This document shows positions 8,100 to 17,216 of a stretch of 64,000 nucleotides of DNA, one piece after another. Source of the stretch: DRPG01 sp964655065 (GTDB lineage: Bacteria; Myxococcota_A; UBA796; GCA-2862545); assembly GCA_964655065.1 (NCBI GenBank), contig CAZZLC010000014.1, forward strand, positions 1 to 64,000, read 5' to 3'. Position numbers and translations under genes: made by a program. Below the pieces are notes generated by a model that saw only the letters and a program-made list of their open reading frames with translations, was not told where the DNA came from and did no database searches. The first letter of the stretch is position 1; each line of letters starts with the position of its first letter.

Positions 8100-9056
8100 T
8101 TGAAGGACTCGCGTTCCAAGGCTCAGACCCCCCGAACGCTCAGCAACGGGCGGTTCGTCTACCAACGCCACCTTCGCAATGGCGGAATGGCGAGCGTCCA
8201 CCTTTACTGGGACAACGTGAACGAGCAGCCGGTGGCCGTCAAGGTCTTCGACCTGCTCGCCGAGGGGGCCTACGGCAACGCCCAGCGGTTCTTGGCCGAG
8301 GCACGGGCTCTCCAGTCGCTCCGCCACCCTCACGTCGTGCGGGTCTACGCAGCGGGCACCTCCAACTCCTCGGGTTTCCACTGGTATGCGATGCAGTACG
8401 CCCCGCGGGGCACGCTGCGCGACGCCTCACGAGGGGCTCGAGCCGTCCATCCCGTGCAGGTCGCTCGCTGGATGTTCGAGACCCTGCTCGCGCTCGATGC
8501 GATCCACGCCCACGGGCTCGTTCATCGCGACATCAAGCCCAGCAATCTGCTTCTCGGCGATGACGGACGGATCATGGTCGCCGACTTCGGCCTTGCCCGT
8601 CATCCCACGTCCGCGGTCAACTTCCGGACGATTCCCGGCGCCTCCATGGGATCGTTTGGGTACTCCGCGCCCGAGCTGAACTCCGACGCCCGCGAGGCCG
8701 ACGTTCGCGCCGACCTGTACTCCACCGCGGTCACGCTCTACCAGCTCATGTCGGGCAATCGGCCCGAGATCCTCCTGCAGCGACGTGACAATGCGCAGGT
8801 GATGAAGGCCATTCCCCCCGAGTTCCGGGAGTTCGTCGAGGTGGGGGCGGCGCCTCGACGACAGCGTCGGTGGAATTCCGCCGAAGAGATGGCGAGGACG
8901 CTCGTGACTGCCTCGATCGACTTCGCCACCCGCATCAACTACACGGCGGACGATCCGTCGCGCTGGTGGTCCGAGTGGCCGGGCCCGTCGTGGTCGGACC
9001 AGGTGCTGCGGTGGGTGCGACGGTGGGTCGGCGAGATCGGCCAACCGTCGATGTGA
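8100..9056 (+). CDS. Small Ser/Thr protein kinase
   Basis: A 318-residue, mostly single-domain eukaryote-like kinase. A loose glycine loop (LRNGGMASV), Lys48 in VAVKVF, the catalytic loop HRDIKPSN (142-149), DFGLA (162-166) and SAPE indicate an active enzyme. The C-terminal segment (about 270-318) is Trp-rich and unassigned; there is no transmembrane segment or sensor domain. The TTG at 8100 is chosen because GGAGGA lies 5-6 bases before it. An in-frame GTG at 8067 would add 11 residues but has no ribosome site. It is divergent from the kinase-FGE gene and followed after 72 bp by a membrane HhH protein on the same strand. Confidence 0.88.
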   Translation: MKDSRSKAQTPRTLSNGRFVYQRHLRNGGMASVHLYWDNVNEQPVAVKVFDLLAEGAYGNAQRFLAEARALQSLRHPHVVRVYAAGTSNSSGFHWYAMQYAPRGTLRDASRGARAVHPVQVARWMFETLLALDAIHAHGLVHRDIKPSNLLLGDDGRIMVADFGLARHPTSAVNFRTIPGASMGSFGYSAPELNSDAREADVRADLYSTAVTLYQLMSGNRPEILLQRRDNAQVMKAIPPEFREFVEVGAAPRRQRRWNSAEEMARTLVTASIDFATRINYTADDPSRWWSEWPGPSWSDQVLRWVRRWVGEIGQPSM

Positions 9057-9128
9057 GCTTCGTGTTCGAGGGAGTGGCCGTTCCCGTCACGTCCGAGTAG
9101 ATATGGGTCGCGAGCGGGAGGAGCGGCG

Positions 9129-9749
9129 ATGGATTCCCTGGTCACCACCATGGTGTCCCTGCCCCTCGAAGCGCAGGCGCTGGCCCTCTTCAGCCTCGCG
9201 CTGGTGATGGCGGCCACCGCCCGGCTCTTCGGTGGGCGGCGGCAACCGGCACCGGGGATCGTGCGAAAAACCCCCGACCCGATCCTCGCGCCCGAGAGCC
9301 CGCGTCCGCCTAACGGTGTGCCCGAAGGGGTCGACTTCGACTCCCAGGAGACCTTGATCCCCAATCGGCACTCCGCCACGCGGCCGCTGGAGCAGATCGA
9401 CCTGCTGTCGCCAGCCATGGACGAGCCCCGGCAGAGCGGCGTGGTCCCCGATGCGGACACGCTCACCAACGCGAAGCGGCTCGTGGAGACCGCGGCCTTG
9501 CGGTTGCAGCGCATGGGCACCGGGGACGACAACCTGACGGCGATTCGCGGGTTGTCGCCGAGCCACGCCCACACGCTCAAGCGTCTCGGCATCCGGCGGT
9601 TCGAGCAGCTCGCCGAGCTGTCCGAGGACGAGGTCGCGGCGCTGGCGTTGGTGGTGTCGACGCCGCTCATCCAGATCGTGTCCGACGACTGGGTCGGTCA
9701 GGCCCGGGCGGCGGCGCGCCGGGCGCAGCAGCGGTCGCAGAACCTCTAG
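9129..9749 (+). CDS. Membrane-anchored protein with C-terminal helix-hairpin-helix domain
   Basis: A 206-residue protein. One hydrophobic segment at about 14-32 is followed by a Pro-rich linker (40-75). The C-terminal part (about 130-200) resembles the helix-hairpin-helix fold of DUF4332 and related domains (LTAIRGLSPSHAHTLKRLGIRRFEQLAEL). That fold is often called a nuclease domain in databases but has no catalytic residues of its own. The ATG follows a GGAGGAG ribosome site. It is co-directional with the kinase gene 72 bp upstream. The function is unknown; tethering of a nucleic acid or protein partner at the membrane is a guess. Confidence 0.72.
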   Translation: MDSLVTTMVSLPLEAQALALFSLALVMAATARLFGGRRQPAPGIVRKTPDPILAPESPRPPNGVPEGVDFDSQETLIPNRHSATRPLEQIDLLSPAMDEPRQSGVVPDADTLTNAKRLVETAALRLQRMGTGDDNLTAIRGLSPSHAHTLKRLGIRRFEQLAELSEDEVAALALVVSTPLIQIVSDDWVGQARAAARRAQQRSQNL

Positions 9750-9759
9750 CGCGCTGGAC

Positions 9760-10266
9760 CTACGTGTCGGGGGCGCGCCCGAGCCGCCACGACTCGAGCA
9801 GCAGGGTTCCCGCGACGGTGAGCTCGACCCGCCATCGAGAGGCCTCGCTCCCCTCGACCGTCTCGGTGGCGATGGCGCCGGTCACCACGAGGCCCTTGAG
9901 CTCGATGAGCTGCGTGGTCGTCAGGACCAGAGGCTCCCCGATCGTCTCGAGGAACTGCAAGAACGTGAGATGGTCGATGTCGTACGGGGAGCGGTCCGCG
10001 ACCAGCACACTCTTCCAGGCGCGAAAGGCGTGAGCCGGGATCTGGCCGCGATGGTGGTTCCGGAAGCACGCCGGGCAGAGCAAGAGCAGGTTCGACGGCG
10101 CTTCGTCGGCCTGCTCGTCGATCGCGACCACGTAAGAGGGGTCCGCGACCATCCACTTGCCGCAGTTGGGGTTGGGACAGCGGAATCGGGCCTCCTGACA
10201 CAGCAGCCAGACCTGCTCGGCCACGACGCCGACCTCTTGGTTCCGCGAGTAAAGCGATCGGGCCAC
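9760..10266 (-). CDS. HNH-like zinc protein coupled to the RNase gene
   Basis: A 168-residue protein with two CxxC-type pairs (CPNPNCG, then LLCPACFRNHH) around an AID and an Asn-Leu-Leu. This order resembles an HNH endonuclease (N..LC..CH..H), but the first catalytic His position appears to be Asp, so nuclease activity is doubtful. The second half (about 95-168) is unassigned. The GTG start overlaps the stop of the RNase gene by one base (TAGTG), which points to translational coupling. An internal GTG (GVVAEQVW) is a less likely start. Nucleic-acid binding linked to the upstream RNase is inference. Confidence 0.72.
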   Translation of the reverse strand: MARSLYSRNQEVGVVAEQVWLLCQEARFRCPNPNCGKWMVADPSYVVAIDEQADEAPSNLLLLCPACFRNHHRGQIPAHAFRAWKSVLVADRSPYDIDHLTFLQFLETIGEPLVLTTTQLIELKGLVVTGAIATETVEGSEASRWRVELTVAGTLLLESWRLGRAPDT

Positions 10267-12737
10267 TACCGCCCCCCGACACCGATGATCTCGGCCTCTA
10301 CGCTGGTGCGCGCCCAGTCTACTCCATGCGTGCGCACCGTGACACGGGTGCCGAGCGACAAGGACATCCCCGTGTTCTGGTCCGTGACACGGACCGGCAT
10401 GTCCACGCCGAGCGTCTTCTCGTCGCGGTAGCGCACGGACACCGAGAGGTCGGTTCGGTCCAGTCGAATGGCGGCCCGTCCGCGCATCAGCCCAACGATG
10501 AGCCCGTCTTCGATTCGGGTGCCTCGGTCGAAGGCCTGAAGCTCGACCAGGCGATGGCTCTCGAAGCTCCCGGCGTCGACGCGGATCTCCATGGCGCCGA
10601 CGTGCTCCTGGATGGGCAACAGGTCCTCGGTCTGGTAGCTGCTTCGGCCGTCGCGAGCCTCGCGGTAGAGGGCGTCCTCGATGAGGCGGTGGACGATCAG
10701 GTCCGGGTAGCGCCGGATCGGCGAGGTGAAGTGGGCGTAGTAGTCCTTGGCGAGCGCACCGTGGCCGAGCTGTTCGAAGTGGTAGGTCGCCTTCTGCAAC
10801 AGCTGGCCGACGTGGTAGCGGAACACCCGGTAGGTCGGGCCGAGGGAGCCGTCGTCGTTGACGTCGACGGCCGCCGCCTCCTCGAGGGCGCGCTGCATCG
10901 ACGCCTGATCGGTGACCCGGGTCTCGAGATCGAGGTACTGCGCGACCTGCTGCAGGCTCCCCCAGTCGGTCTCGCCGACGTGCGGATGCACCCGGTACAG
11001 ACACAATCCCAGGGGGTGATTCTCGACGAGGAAGCGTGCGACTTGCTCGTTGGCGAGGAGCATGAACTCCTCGATGAGCTGGTGGCTGCGCTTCTCGGGG
11101 TCGGGCTCGAGCGAGAGGTCGAGGCTACCCTGCTCCTTGCGACGAGCCCGTAGGCCCTGCGCGAGCCGATCGAGCGTTCGAATCCCCCAGGCGTAGTCGT
11201 GGTCCTTGCCGTCGATGATGCCCTGCGCGGTGGCATAGTCGAACCGGCAGTAGTTGTGGATCACCGAGCGCACGATCTCGACGTCGGTGATGTTCAGGTC
11301 GTCGTCCATCACGAACAGCAGCGACAGCGCGGGCGAGTCCTGGCCGCCGTGGAGGCTGCAGACCTGGTCGGCCAGAATTGGGGGGAGGACCGGGATTTCA
11401 CCCTCGGCGAGGTACGTGGTGAAGGACCGCTTCAGGGCTTCCTGGTCGAGGGGCGTGTCCTGGGGGACGAACGGCGAGACGTCGGCGATGTGCACACCGA
11501 CGGCGTACCGGCCGTCTTCCAGGGCGGTGATCGACAGCGCGTCGTCGAGGTCCTTGGTCCGCGTGGGGTCGATCGAGTTGACGATGTGGGTCTCTCGAAG
11601 ATCGCGTCTACGGCCGCTGGCGATCTCGGCCTCGAGGTCGAAGGCGTCGACCAGCGACTGGGCCTGAGCGGCGACCTCGGCCGGCATCGACCGGGGGCGA
11701 TTGTAGCGGAGCGCGATGGTGTCGGCGTCGGAGCCGAGCCGATCCGCGTACCGCAGATCGGGGGCGCGAAGGCGTGGGTCCTCGACGAGGATCTGAACCC
11801 CCCACTCCTCCTCCATGCGGTCGGTCCAGGCGAGCAGCACGTCGTGGTCCTGAAGCGGAAGCAGCGCCTCGGCCACGTACGTCTTGCCCTCGACGTGCCG
11901 CAGCCCTGTCACGATGCCCTCCTCGGGGAACGCCTTCAGGAGACGCTCGACCATGACCTCGCCCTTGTGGTCGAGGACGAACACCACGGGCACTCCGAGC
12001 TGGTCCGACAGACGGTCACAGAATCGCTGGAGCCCCTCTCGAGCCGCCTCTGGAGCGTCGATTGTGCACGCCACGCCCTCGATGCGAGGATCCCACTGCA
12101 CCTGGACCCCGGACACCGTCTCCAACTCCTGGAACGCGGCGTAGACCACGTCACGGGCTCGGTGACCCGCGATGCGGTGGCGCAAGGTGACATCGATGTC
12201 GGTCGCGTCGCGGACCCGACGCCCCAGACGGCGCAGCTCGAGAGCCGGGGTGTCCTCGCTGTCGATCATCACGTCCAGGCGCTTTCGCTTCACGTCCACC
12301 TTGTGGTGATGGACCGCGTCGGGGTCGATGCCCGCCTCCCGCAGGAACGGTTCGAGGAAGGCGATCGCCTGGGGCTGCGTGGACAGGGTCTTGGGATCCG
12401 TGTCGTTGCCGAGTGGCTTCGGCACGATCGTCCACTTCGCGAGCTTCTTCTGGAGATTGGGGAGTCGGTTGCCCTTTGACGAGAGGTTCCGCGCCTGGTC
12501 CCGCACGAGCACGGTGAGCGTGTCCGGCGCGGTGACGTGGACGTGGACGACATCGGTGGGGCGGTCCGGTGTGTTCAGAATCGCGAAGACCTCGACCCCG
12601 GGAAGGTCGCGGTCGACCACCGGGGCGTCGACGAACACCGGGGCCTCGATCGTCTCCCCAGCGAGCTCCTCGATGAACTGAACGGCCTCGCGTGGGTCCT
12701 CGACGTCGGCGCGGATTCGACCGGTCAACGTGTACAC
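10266..12737 (-). CDS. rnr: RNase II/R-family exoribonuclease with unusual N-terminal half
   Basis: An 823-residue 3'-5' exoribonuclease. The RNB catalytic domain (about 378-700) contains RRDLRETHIVNSIDP and the metal-binding aspartates 390, 396, 398 and 399 (TKDLDDALS), then VGVHIADVSPFV and the family signature YAHFTSPIRRYPDLIVHR. A C-terminal S1-like segment follows (about 735-820). Residues 1-370 do not read as the usual tandem cold-shock domains; they contain pieces resembling KH-like modules (around 70-105 and 145-260). GTG at 12737 is the first standard start. The frame stays open about 50 codons further, with no ATG/GTG/TTG, and a CTG at 12827 preceded by GGGAG could add 30 residues. 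The stop overlaps the start of the HNH-like gene. Confidence 0.9.
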   Translation of the reverse strand: MYTLTGRIRADVEDPREAVQFIEELAGETIEAPVFVDAPVVDRDLPGVEVFAILNTPDRPTDVVHVHVTAPDTLTVLVRDQARNLSSKGNRLPNLQKKLAKWTIVPKPLGNDTDPKTLSTQPQAIAFLEPFLREAGIDPDAVHHHKVDVKRKRLDVMIDSEDTPALELRRLGRRVRDATDIDVTLRHRIAGHRARDVVYAAFQELETVSGVQVQWDPRIEGVACTIDAPEAAREGLQRFCDRLSDQLGVPVVFVLDHKGEVMVERLLKAFPEEGIVTGLRHVEGKTYVAEALLPLQDHDVLLAWTDRMEEEWGVQILVEDPRLRAPDLRYADRLGSDADTIALRYNRPRSMPAEVAAQAQSLVDAFDLEAEIASGRRRDLRETHIVNSIDPTRTKDLDDALSITALEDGRYAVGVHIADVSPFVPQDTPLDQEALKRSFTTYLAEGEIPVLPPILADQVCSLHGGQDSPALSLLFVMDDDLNITDVEIVRSVIHNYCRFDYATAQGIIDGKDHDYAWGIRTLDRLAQGLRARRKEQGSLDLSLEPDPEKRSHQLIEEFMLLANEQVARFLVENHPLGLCLYRVHPHVGETDWGSLQQVAQYLDLETRVTDQASMQRALEEAAAVDVNDDGSLGPTYRVFRYHVGQLLQKATYHFEQLGHGALAKDYYAHFTSPIRRYPDLIVHRLIEDALYREARDGRSSYQTEDLLPIQEHVGAMEIRVDAGSFESHRLVELQAFDRGTRIEDGLIVGLMRGRAAIRLDRTDLSVSVRYRDEKTLGVDMPVRVTDQNTGMSLSLGTRVTVRTHGVDWARTSVEAEIIGVGGR

Positions 12738-12971
12738 CCCGCCGTCGGGTCCCGCGACCTCGAGGTGCTCGACCTCGCCGTCCAGGGCCTCGGTCAGGAT
12801 CTCGGTCGGAGTTGGTTCTCTGGCCAGGATATCTCCCGTCTCGACGACCGCGGGGAGGCGAACTCGTCGCGGGCTCCTTCCGAAGGCGCGGACGTCACGT
12901 TTCGTGGTCCTGCCCGGTCGTTATCCCGCGGGTAACCACAGCGCGTGAGGACGCCGCGCGAGGAGGTAGAC

Positions 12972-13469
12972 GTGACAGTCGGATTCATCGCTCTGGCCGC
13001 GGTCGCCGCGGCGGGGAAGTGGGACGGGGCCGAGACGGACGTCGAGGTGACCAAGCTCGTCGAGCTCGAGCCCGACGCCATCCACGCGAAGCTCGACGAT
13101 CTCGCGAAGTGGGCCGCCCGCTGGCCAGACGACTGTGCGACCCAGTGGGAGCCGGGTCCGACCACCGCGAGCACCGAGGGCACGGGCACCATCCGCTACA
13201 CCTTCGGGCCGCTGCGCCGCCGCCTCGATCTGGAGGTGACTCGCGACGAGCCCGGACACGTCTTCGAGATCGAGCACCCAGGCAAGCGGGGATGGTTCAC
13301 CCAGGTCACGTACCGGCGGGTCGACGAGGGCACCGAGGTGGTGATGCTCACGCCGCTGAATCCTCCGCCATGGCCCTTCAAGCCAATGTTCTTCAACAAG
13401 ATCCGGCCGGCGATGGCGGACTGCTACGAGCGGTGGCTCGAGGGCCTGGTGGGCGACCCGCCGGCCTGA
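12972..13469 (+). CDS. SRPBCC-like (START-fold) protein, possibly exported
   Basis: A 165-residue protein whose pattern (WEPGPTTASTEGTGTIRYTFGPLRRRLDLEV, RPAMADCYERWLEGL) suggests the SRPBCC/polyketide-cyclase fold, which binds hydrophobic ligands. The GTG at 12972 is preferred because GAGGAGG lies 5-6 bases upstream; an in-frame GTG 27 bases earlier lacks a ribosome site. The N-terminal FIALAAVAAAG may be a weak signal sequence or the first strand and helix of the fold. It is divergent from the RNase gene and converges on an alpha/beta hydrolase. The ligand is unknown. Confidence 0.7.
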   Translation: MTVGFIALAAVAAAGKWDGAETDVEVTKLVELEPDAIHAKLDDLAKWAARWPDDCATQWEPGPTTASTEGTGTIRYTFGPLRRRLDLEVTRDEPGHVFEIEHPGKRGWFTQVTYRRVDEGTEVVMLTPLNPPPWPFKPMFFNKIRPAMADCYERWLEGLVGDPPA

Positions 13470-13574
13470 CCAGGAGCCACCAGCGATCGCAAGTCGACCT
13501 CGAGGGCTCCTCGTGAGAAGCTGGCGAGCCGCGCGCCGCTCTCCGCCGCTCTGTCGGCCGTGGCCGGCCGGTAG

Positions 13575-14405
13575 TCAGACAGTCCAGGCGCGCTCGAGCA
13601 GCTCGCCGAGCGTCCGCTCGACATCGTCGGGGCGTTCCCGGTGGGGGAAGTGCCCGCAGGGCAGGGCCGTCACCTCGTAGCTCCCGGAGAATCCGCGCCG
13701 CGAGCGCTCGAAGGCTTCCACCTCCACGATGTCCTCGGTCCCCGCAATCGCGACCGTGGGCATCGGCAGCTTCCGCTTCAATCGATCCGGGACGGTGAAC
13801 GAGAACGCCCGATAGTAGCCGAGCGCGGCACTCAGGCACCCGGGCTCCGAGAACGCCCTTCGGACGTCAGAGAGCTCTCCGCGGTCCGGTTTCCACGAGG
13901 GAGCCCAGCGGTCCACGAGGACGTCGAGGCCCTGGAAGTCGTTGCGCGCGAAGCGGGCGGCGGCCCCAGGTAGCCTCAGCGTCACGAAGTGGCGGGCACG
14001 CCAGAGGCCCCCGAGCGAAGGCCGCAGAGCGGCCGGGTGGGGAATGGCCAGCAGGGCGAGACCCCGGACCCGCGACGGTGCGGCGGCGGCGGCCATCATC
14101 GCGGCCATCGCGCCCCAGTCGTGCCCCACGAGGACCGCCTCGTCGTGCCCGAGTGCGTCCATCAATGCGAGCACGTCGTCGCCGAGGTCTGCGATGGTGG
14201 CATCCCGCTCCGGGAGCGAGGTCGGGGAGTAGCCGCGCAGGTAGGGGGCCACGATGCGAAAGCCCCGCTCGGCGAGTCGTGGCGCCAGGCCGTCCCAGGC
14301 GCGAGCGGTGTCGGGAAACCCGTGCACCAGCACCACGAGCCGCCCTTCGCCCACGGAGTGGTACGCCACCGTGAGTCCGTTTGCCTCGACCGTCTCCAGT
14401 GCCAC
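13575..14405 (-). CDS. Alpha/beta hydrolase, epoxide hydrolase / haloalkane dehalogenase type
   Basis: A 276-residue soluble alpha/beta hydrolase. HGFPD near residue 28 forms the oxyanion region. The nucleophile elbow is GHDWGA with Asp96, which is typical of epoxide hydrolases and haloalkane dehalogenases rather than Ser esterases. A late acidic residue (GTEDIVE) and the His in CGHFPHRERP complete the triad. The GTG at 14405 is preferred over the GTG at 14411 because GGGAGG then sits five bases before the start. It lies 21 bp downstream of gpsA and may share its transcript. The substrate cannot be told from sequence. Confidence 0.88.
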   Translation of the reverse strand: MALETVEANGLTVAYHSVGEGRLVVLVHGFPDTARAWDGLAPRLAERGFRIVAPYLRGYSPTSLPERDATIADLGDDVLALMDALGHDEAVLVGHDWGAMAAMMAAAAAPSRVRGLALLAIPHPAALRPSLGGLWRARHFVTLRLPGAAARFARNDFQGLDVLVDRWAPSWKPDRGELSDVRRAFSEPGCLSAALGYYRAFSFTVPDRLKRKLPMPTVAIAGTEDIVEVEAFERSRRGFSGSYEVTALPCGHFPHRERPDDVERTLGELLERAWTV

Positions 14406-14426
14406 CGCCACCTCCCGGACGCCCCG

Positions 14427-15464
14427 TTACTCGGTGCTTCCCGAGTCACCACCGGTCCAGCTGTGCTCCCGCTCCTGCTTCCGCACACGGTGGGTGAGGT
14501 CCCACAGCGCATTGGCCACTGGCTTGTCCTCGTAGAGCATGGCGTAGATCTCGTCGGTGATCGGCATCGAGACATTCTCCCGACGTCCAAGGTCGTAGGC
14601 GCTCTTCGCCGTGTACACGCCCTCGGCGACCTGGCCGAGCTCCGCCTCGATGTCCTCCAGCTTCTTGCCCTGGCCGAGTCCCAGGCCGATGCGGCGGTTC
14701 CGCGACAGGTCGCCCGTGCAGGTCAACACCAGGTCCCCGATCCCCGCGAGGCCGGACAGGGTGAGGGGGTTGGCGCCTCGCACCACGGCGAGGCGGGTGA
14801 TCTCGGCGAGGCCTCGCGTGATGAGCCCCGCTCGCGCGTTGAGACCCAGCTTCATCCCGTCGACGACCCCGCATCCGATGGCCACCACGTTCTTGAGCGC
14901 ACCACCGAGCTCGACCCCGATGACGTCGTCGGTGTCGTAGATGCGGAACCTGGGCCCGTGCAGCGCCTCGGCGGCGAATCGGGTGACCTCGGGGTCACGA
15001 CCTGCCATGGCCACGGCGGTCGGCTGACCGAGCGCCACCTCCTTGGCGAACGAGGGCCCGCTCAAGTAGGTCAGGCGCGGGTGGAACGAGGAGGGCAGTA
15101 CGTCGCGCAGGACCTCGTCCATCGTCATGAGCGTTCCCTGCTCGATCCCCTTCGAGGCACAGCAGATGGTCGCCCCTTCGGGCAGGTGCTCGCCCACCCC
15201 CTTCATCGCCGCGCGCATCGCCTGACTCGGCACGACCGTGACGACGAGCTCGGCGTCCTCGAGGACGTGCACGAGGTCGTCTGATGCCTCGAGGTTCGAG
15301 GGCAGCTCGATATCCGGGAGGTAGCGAAGATTCCGTCGTTCTTGTTGGATCGACTTCGTCAGCTCGGGAACGACGTCCCACGCGCGCACGCGACTGCCGC
15401 CGCGCGCGAGCTGAATTGCGAGGGCCGTCCCCCAGCTTCCACATCCGATGACTGCGCTGTTCAT
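14427..15464 (-). CDS. gpsA: NAD(P)-dependent glycerol-3-phosphate dehydrogenase
   Basis: A 345-residue enzyme that reduces dihydroxyacetone phosphate to sn-glycerol-3-phosphate for phospholipid synthesis. The dinucleotide-binding motif GCGSWGTALA is at the N-terminus. The catalytic region shows GALKNVVAIGCGVVDG, with its Lys, and the C-terminal helical domain has NARAGLITRGLAE and GLAGIGDLVLTCTG. The length is normal for GpsA. The ATG at 15464 follows GGGAAG and places the Rossmann motif seven residues in; an upstream in-frame start adds nine unlikely residues. It is first in a possible two-gene unit with the hydrolase. The 156-bp space before it shows no convincing promoter. Confidence 0.97.
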   Translation of the reverse strand: MNSAVIGCGSWGTALAIQLARGGSRVRAWDVVPELTKSIQQERRNLRYLPDIELPSNLEASDDLVHVLEDAELVVTVVPSQAMRAAMKGVGEHLPEGATICCASKGIEQGTLMTMDEVLRDVLPSSFHPRLTYLSGPSFAKEVALGQPTAVAMAGRDPEVTRFAAEALHGPRFRIYDTDDVIGVELGGALKNVVAIGCGVVDGMKLGLNARAGLITRGLAEITRLAVVRGANPLTLSGLAGIGDLVLTCTGDLSRNRRIGLGLGQGKKLEDIEAELGQVAEGVYTAKSAYDLGRRENVSMPITDEIYAMLYEDKPVANALWDLTHRVRKQEREHSWTGGDSGSTE

Positions 15465-15620
15465 GGTGCTTCCCTTGTTGCCCGAGACCACGATCCGCGC
15501 GGACTGACGATCTCGCTACGGACTTCGAGACCGTCCTGTGACGAGGAGGTGTGATCCCAGCCGACAGTTTACGACCGCCAGGCAGCGCCCTCGCGGTGGG
15601 CTCGCTTCTCTGGGCGGGCG

Positions 15621-16301
15621 TTACCGCGCAGCCACGGTCGTGACGTCGTGGTCGTCGGCCACCACGAGCAGGTCACAGAGTCCCACGAAGAGTCCGGTCT
15701 CGACGACGGCCGGATGGTCGAGGAGCCTCCGCTGCAGGCCCGCGGGATCCAGGATGGGCTCGCGCAGTCGGGCGTCCACGATCCAGTGGCCGTCGTCGGT
15801 CACGTACCTCACACCCGCGTGCTCGCGGATCCGCGCGTCGACCTTCCGCTCGGACAGCCAGCGCAGCAGCGGCGCAACGCCGAACGGCACCACCTCGAGC
15901 GGCAAGGGGAAGGTGCCCAGCCTCGCTACCTGCTTGTCGGCATGGATCATGATGATCACCCGCTCCGCGGCCCGGGCCACGATCTTCTCGCGGAGCAGGG
16001 CACCACCTCCGCCCTTGATCATCGCGAGGTTGCCGTCCACCTCGTCGGCGCCGTCGATCGCGAGGTCGAGTCGGGGCACCTCGGCGAGGGTGACGAGCGG
16101 GATGCCGAGCTCGCGGGCTCGCACCTCGGTGCGCCTCGAGGTCGGCACCCCGCGCACGTCGAGCCCCTCGTCGCGGATCCGCCGGGCGATGCCGTCCAGC
16201 GCGAACGCCATCGTCGAGCCCGTGCCGAGCCCGATGGTCGTGCCAGAGACGACGTGCCTCACCGCCTCCGCGGCCGCACGCGCCTTCGCCTCGTCGCTCA
16301 T
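15621..16301 (-). CDS. rpiA: Ribose-5-phosphate isomerase A
   Basis: A 226-residue enzyme of the non-oxidative pentose phosphate pathway that interconverts ribose-5-phosphate and ribulose-5-phosphate. The conserved blocks are all present: GLGTGSTM near 25-32, DLAIDGADEVD near 80-90, KGGGGALLREKI with the active-site Lys/Glu region, and the phosphate-binding C-terminal part. The ATG at 16301 overlaps the upstream mtfA stop (ATGA), and GGAGGA lies 10-11 bases before it, inside the mtfA coding end. The two genes are therefore probably translationally coupled. Confidence 0.96.
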   Translation of the reverse strand: MSDEAKARAAAEAVRHVVSGTTIGLGTGSTMAFALDGIARRIRDEGLDVRGVPTSRRTEVRARELGIPLVTLAEVPRLDLAIDGADEVDGNLAMIKGGGGALLREKIVARAAERVIIMIHADKQVARLGTFPLPLEVVPFGVAPLLRWLSERKVDARIREHAGVRYVTDDGHWIVDARLREPILDPAGLQRRLLDHPAVVETGLFVGLCDLLVVADDHDVTTVAAR

Positions 16302-17086
16302 CCGGTCTTCCTCCACCTGGCGGGGTCCTGACGGTAATACCGCCGCATCATCTCGTACAGCTCGGGATGCTCGTCGCGCAGCCGCTCGGGCTTCTCGAAG
16401 AACGTCTCCGTCGCCACGGCAAAGAACTCGGCCGGGTTGGTCGCCCCATAGGCCCGCAGCACGTCCGGGCGACCCTCCTCGAGCTCCTCGCGCAGCTGCT
16501 CGAAGACCTGGCCGAGAATGCGGGCCCACGGACCGTACATTCGCGCCTCGGGGAGCACGGGGGCTCCGTCGGCGGCGCCGTCGCGGGTGTCGAGCTGGTG
16601 CGCGAACTCGTGCAGCACGACATTGTCGGCATCGTGTGGATTGCAGCCGCCCCGCACCACGCTGTCCCACGCGAGCACGACGTAGCCGCGGTGGCTGGAC
16701 TCGCCGATCACGGTGCCCGCCGGTGGCCGATAGGTCCCGAACGGACTCGCATCGCCGGTGACCTGCTTGAACGACCTCGGGTAGACGCGGATGACGTCGA
16801 GTCCCGGGTAGGGAACGTCGACCTCTTCGAGTCCCACGAGCAGGAAGCACGCCTGACCGGCGATCGTGAGGGCCATGTCGTCGGTCATCTCGAGCCCGCC
16901 GAGCCCCTCGAACGTCTTCTCGTGCAGGAACAGCTGCACGAGGCCCTCGAACCGCTCCTGCACCGTCGGGTCGAGGTGCCGCAGCAGCGGGACGTTGCGC
17001 GCGAGCACCTCCCGCTGCTCCTCGGAGAGCGGGGTGCTCCGGAGCTTTGCGCGACGGGCGCGCACCCACGGAAGCCAGCTTGCCAC
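16298..17086 (-). CDS. mtfA: MtfA-type zinc metallopeptidase (M90 family)
   Basis: A 262-residue cytoplasmic zinc peptidase. The active-site HEFAH (159-163) and a downstream EFFAVATETFF (220-230), which supplies the third ligand, match the MtfA/M90 family. In E. coli, MtfA sequesters the glucose-PTS repressor Mlc. Whether that role holds here is unknown, since no Mlc or ptsG gene is visible in the window. The GTG at 17086 is chosen because AAGGAGG lies six bases upstream; the frame is open further but without family similarity. It is the first gene of an overlapping pair with rpiA, a link between a sugar-related regulator and pentose metabolism that may be coincidental. Confidence 0.9.
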   Translation of the reverse strand: MASWLPWVRARRAKLRSTPLSEEQREVLARNVPLLRHLDPTVQERFEGLVQLFLHEKTFEGLGGLEMTDDMALTIAGQACFLLVGLEEVDVPYPGLDVIRVYPRSFKQVTGDASPFGTYRPPAGTVIGESSHRGYVVLAWDSVVRGGCNPHDADNVVLHEFAHQLDTRDGAADGAPVLPEARMYGPWARILGQVFEQLREELEEGRPDVLRAYGATNPAEFFAVATETFFEKPERLRDEHPELYEMMRRYYRQDPARWRKTG

Positions 17087-17216
17087 GGACGCCTCCTTCG
17101 ACCACTCGCCATGCTGACACGGATCGCGACGCGGCGCGCGGCGCGGCAAGGTTGAAGCGAGGCGCTGACCTCTGTAGGCGCGCCCGCTGGATCCGATGCA
17201 GGGGCCAGGAGCGCGC

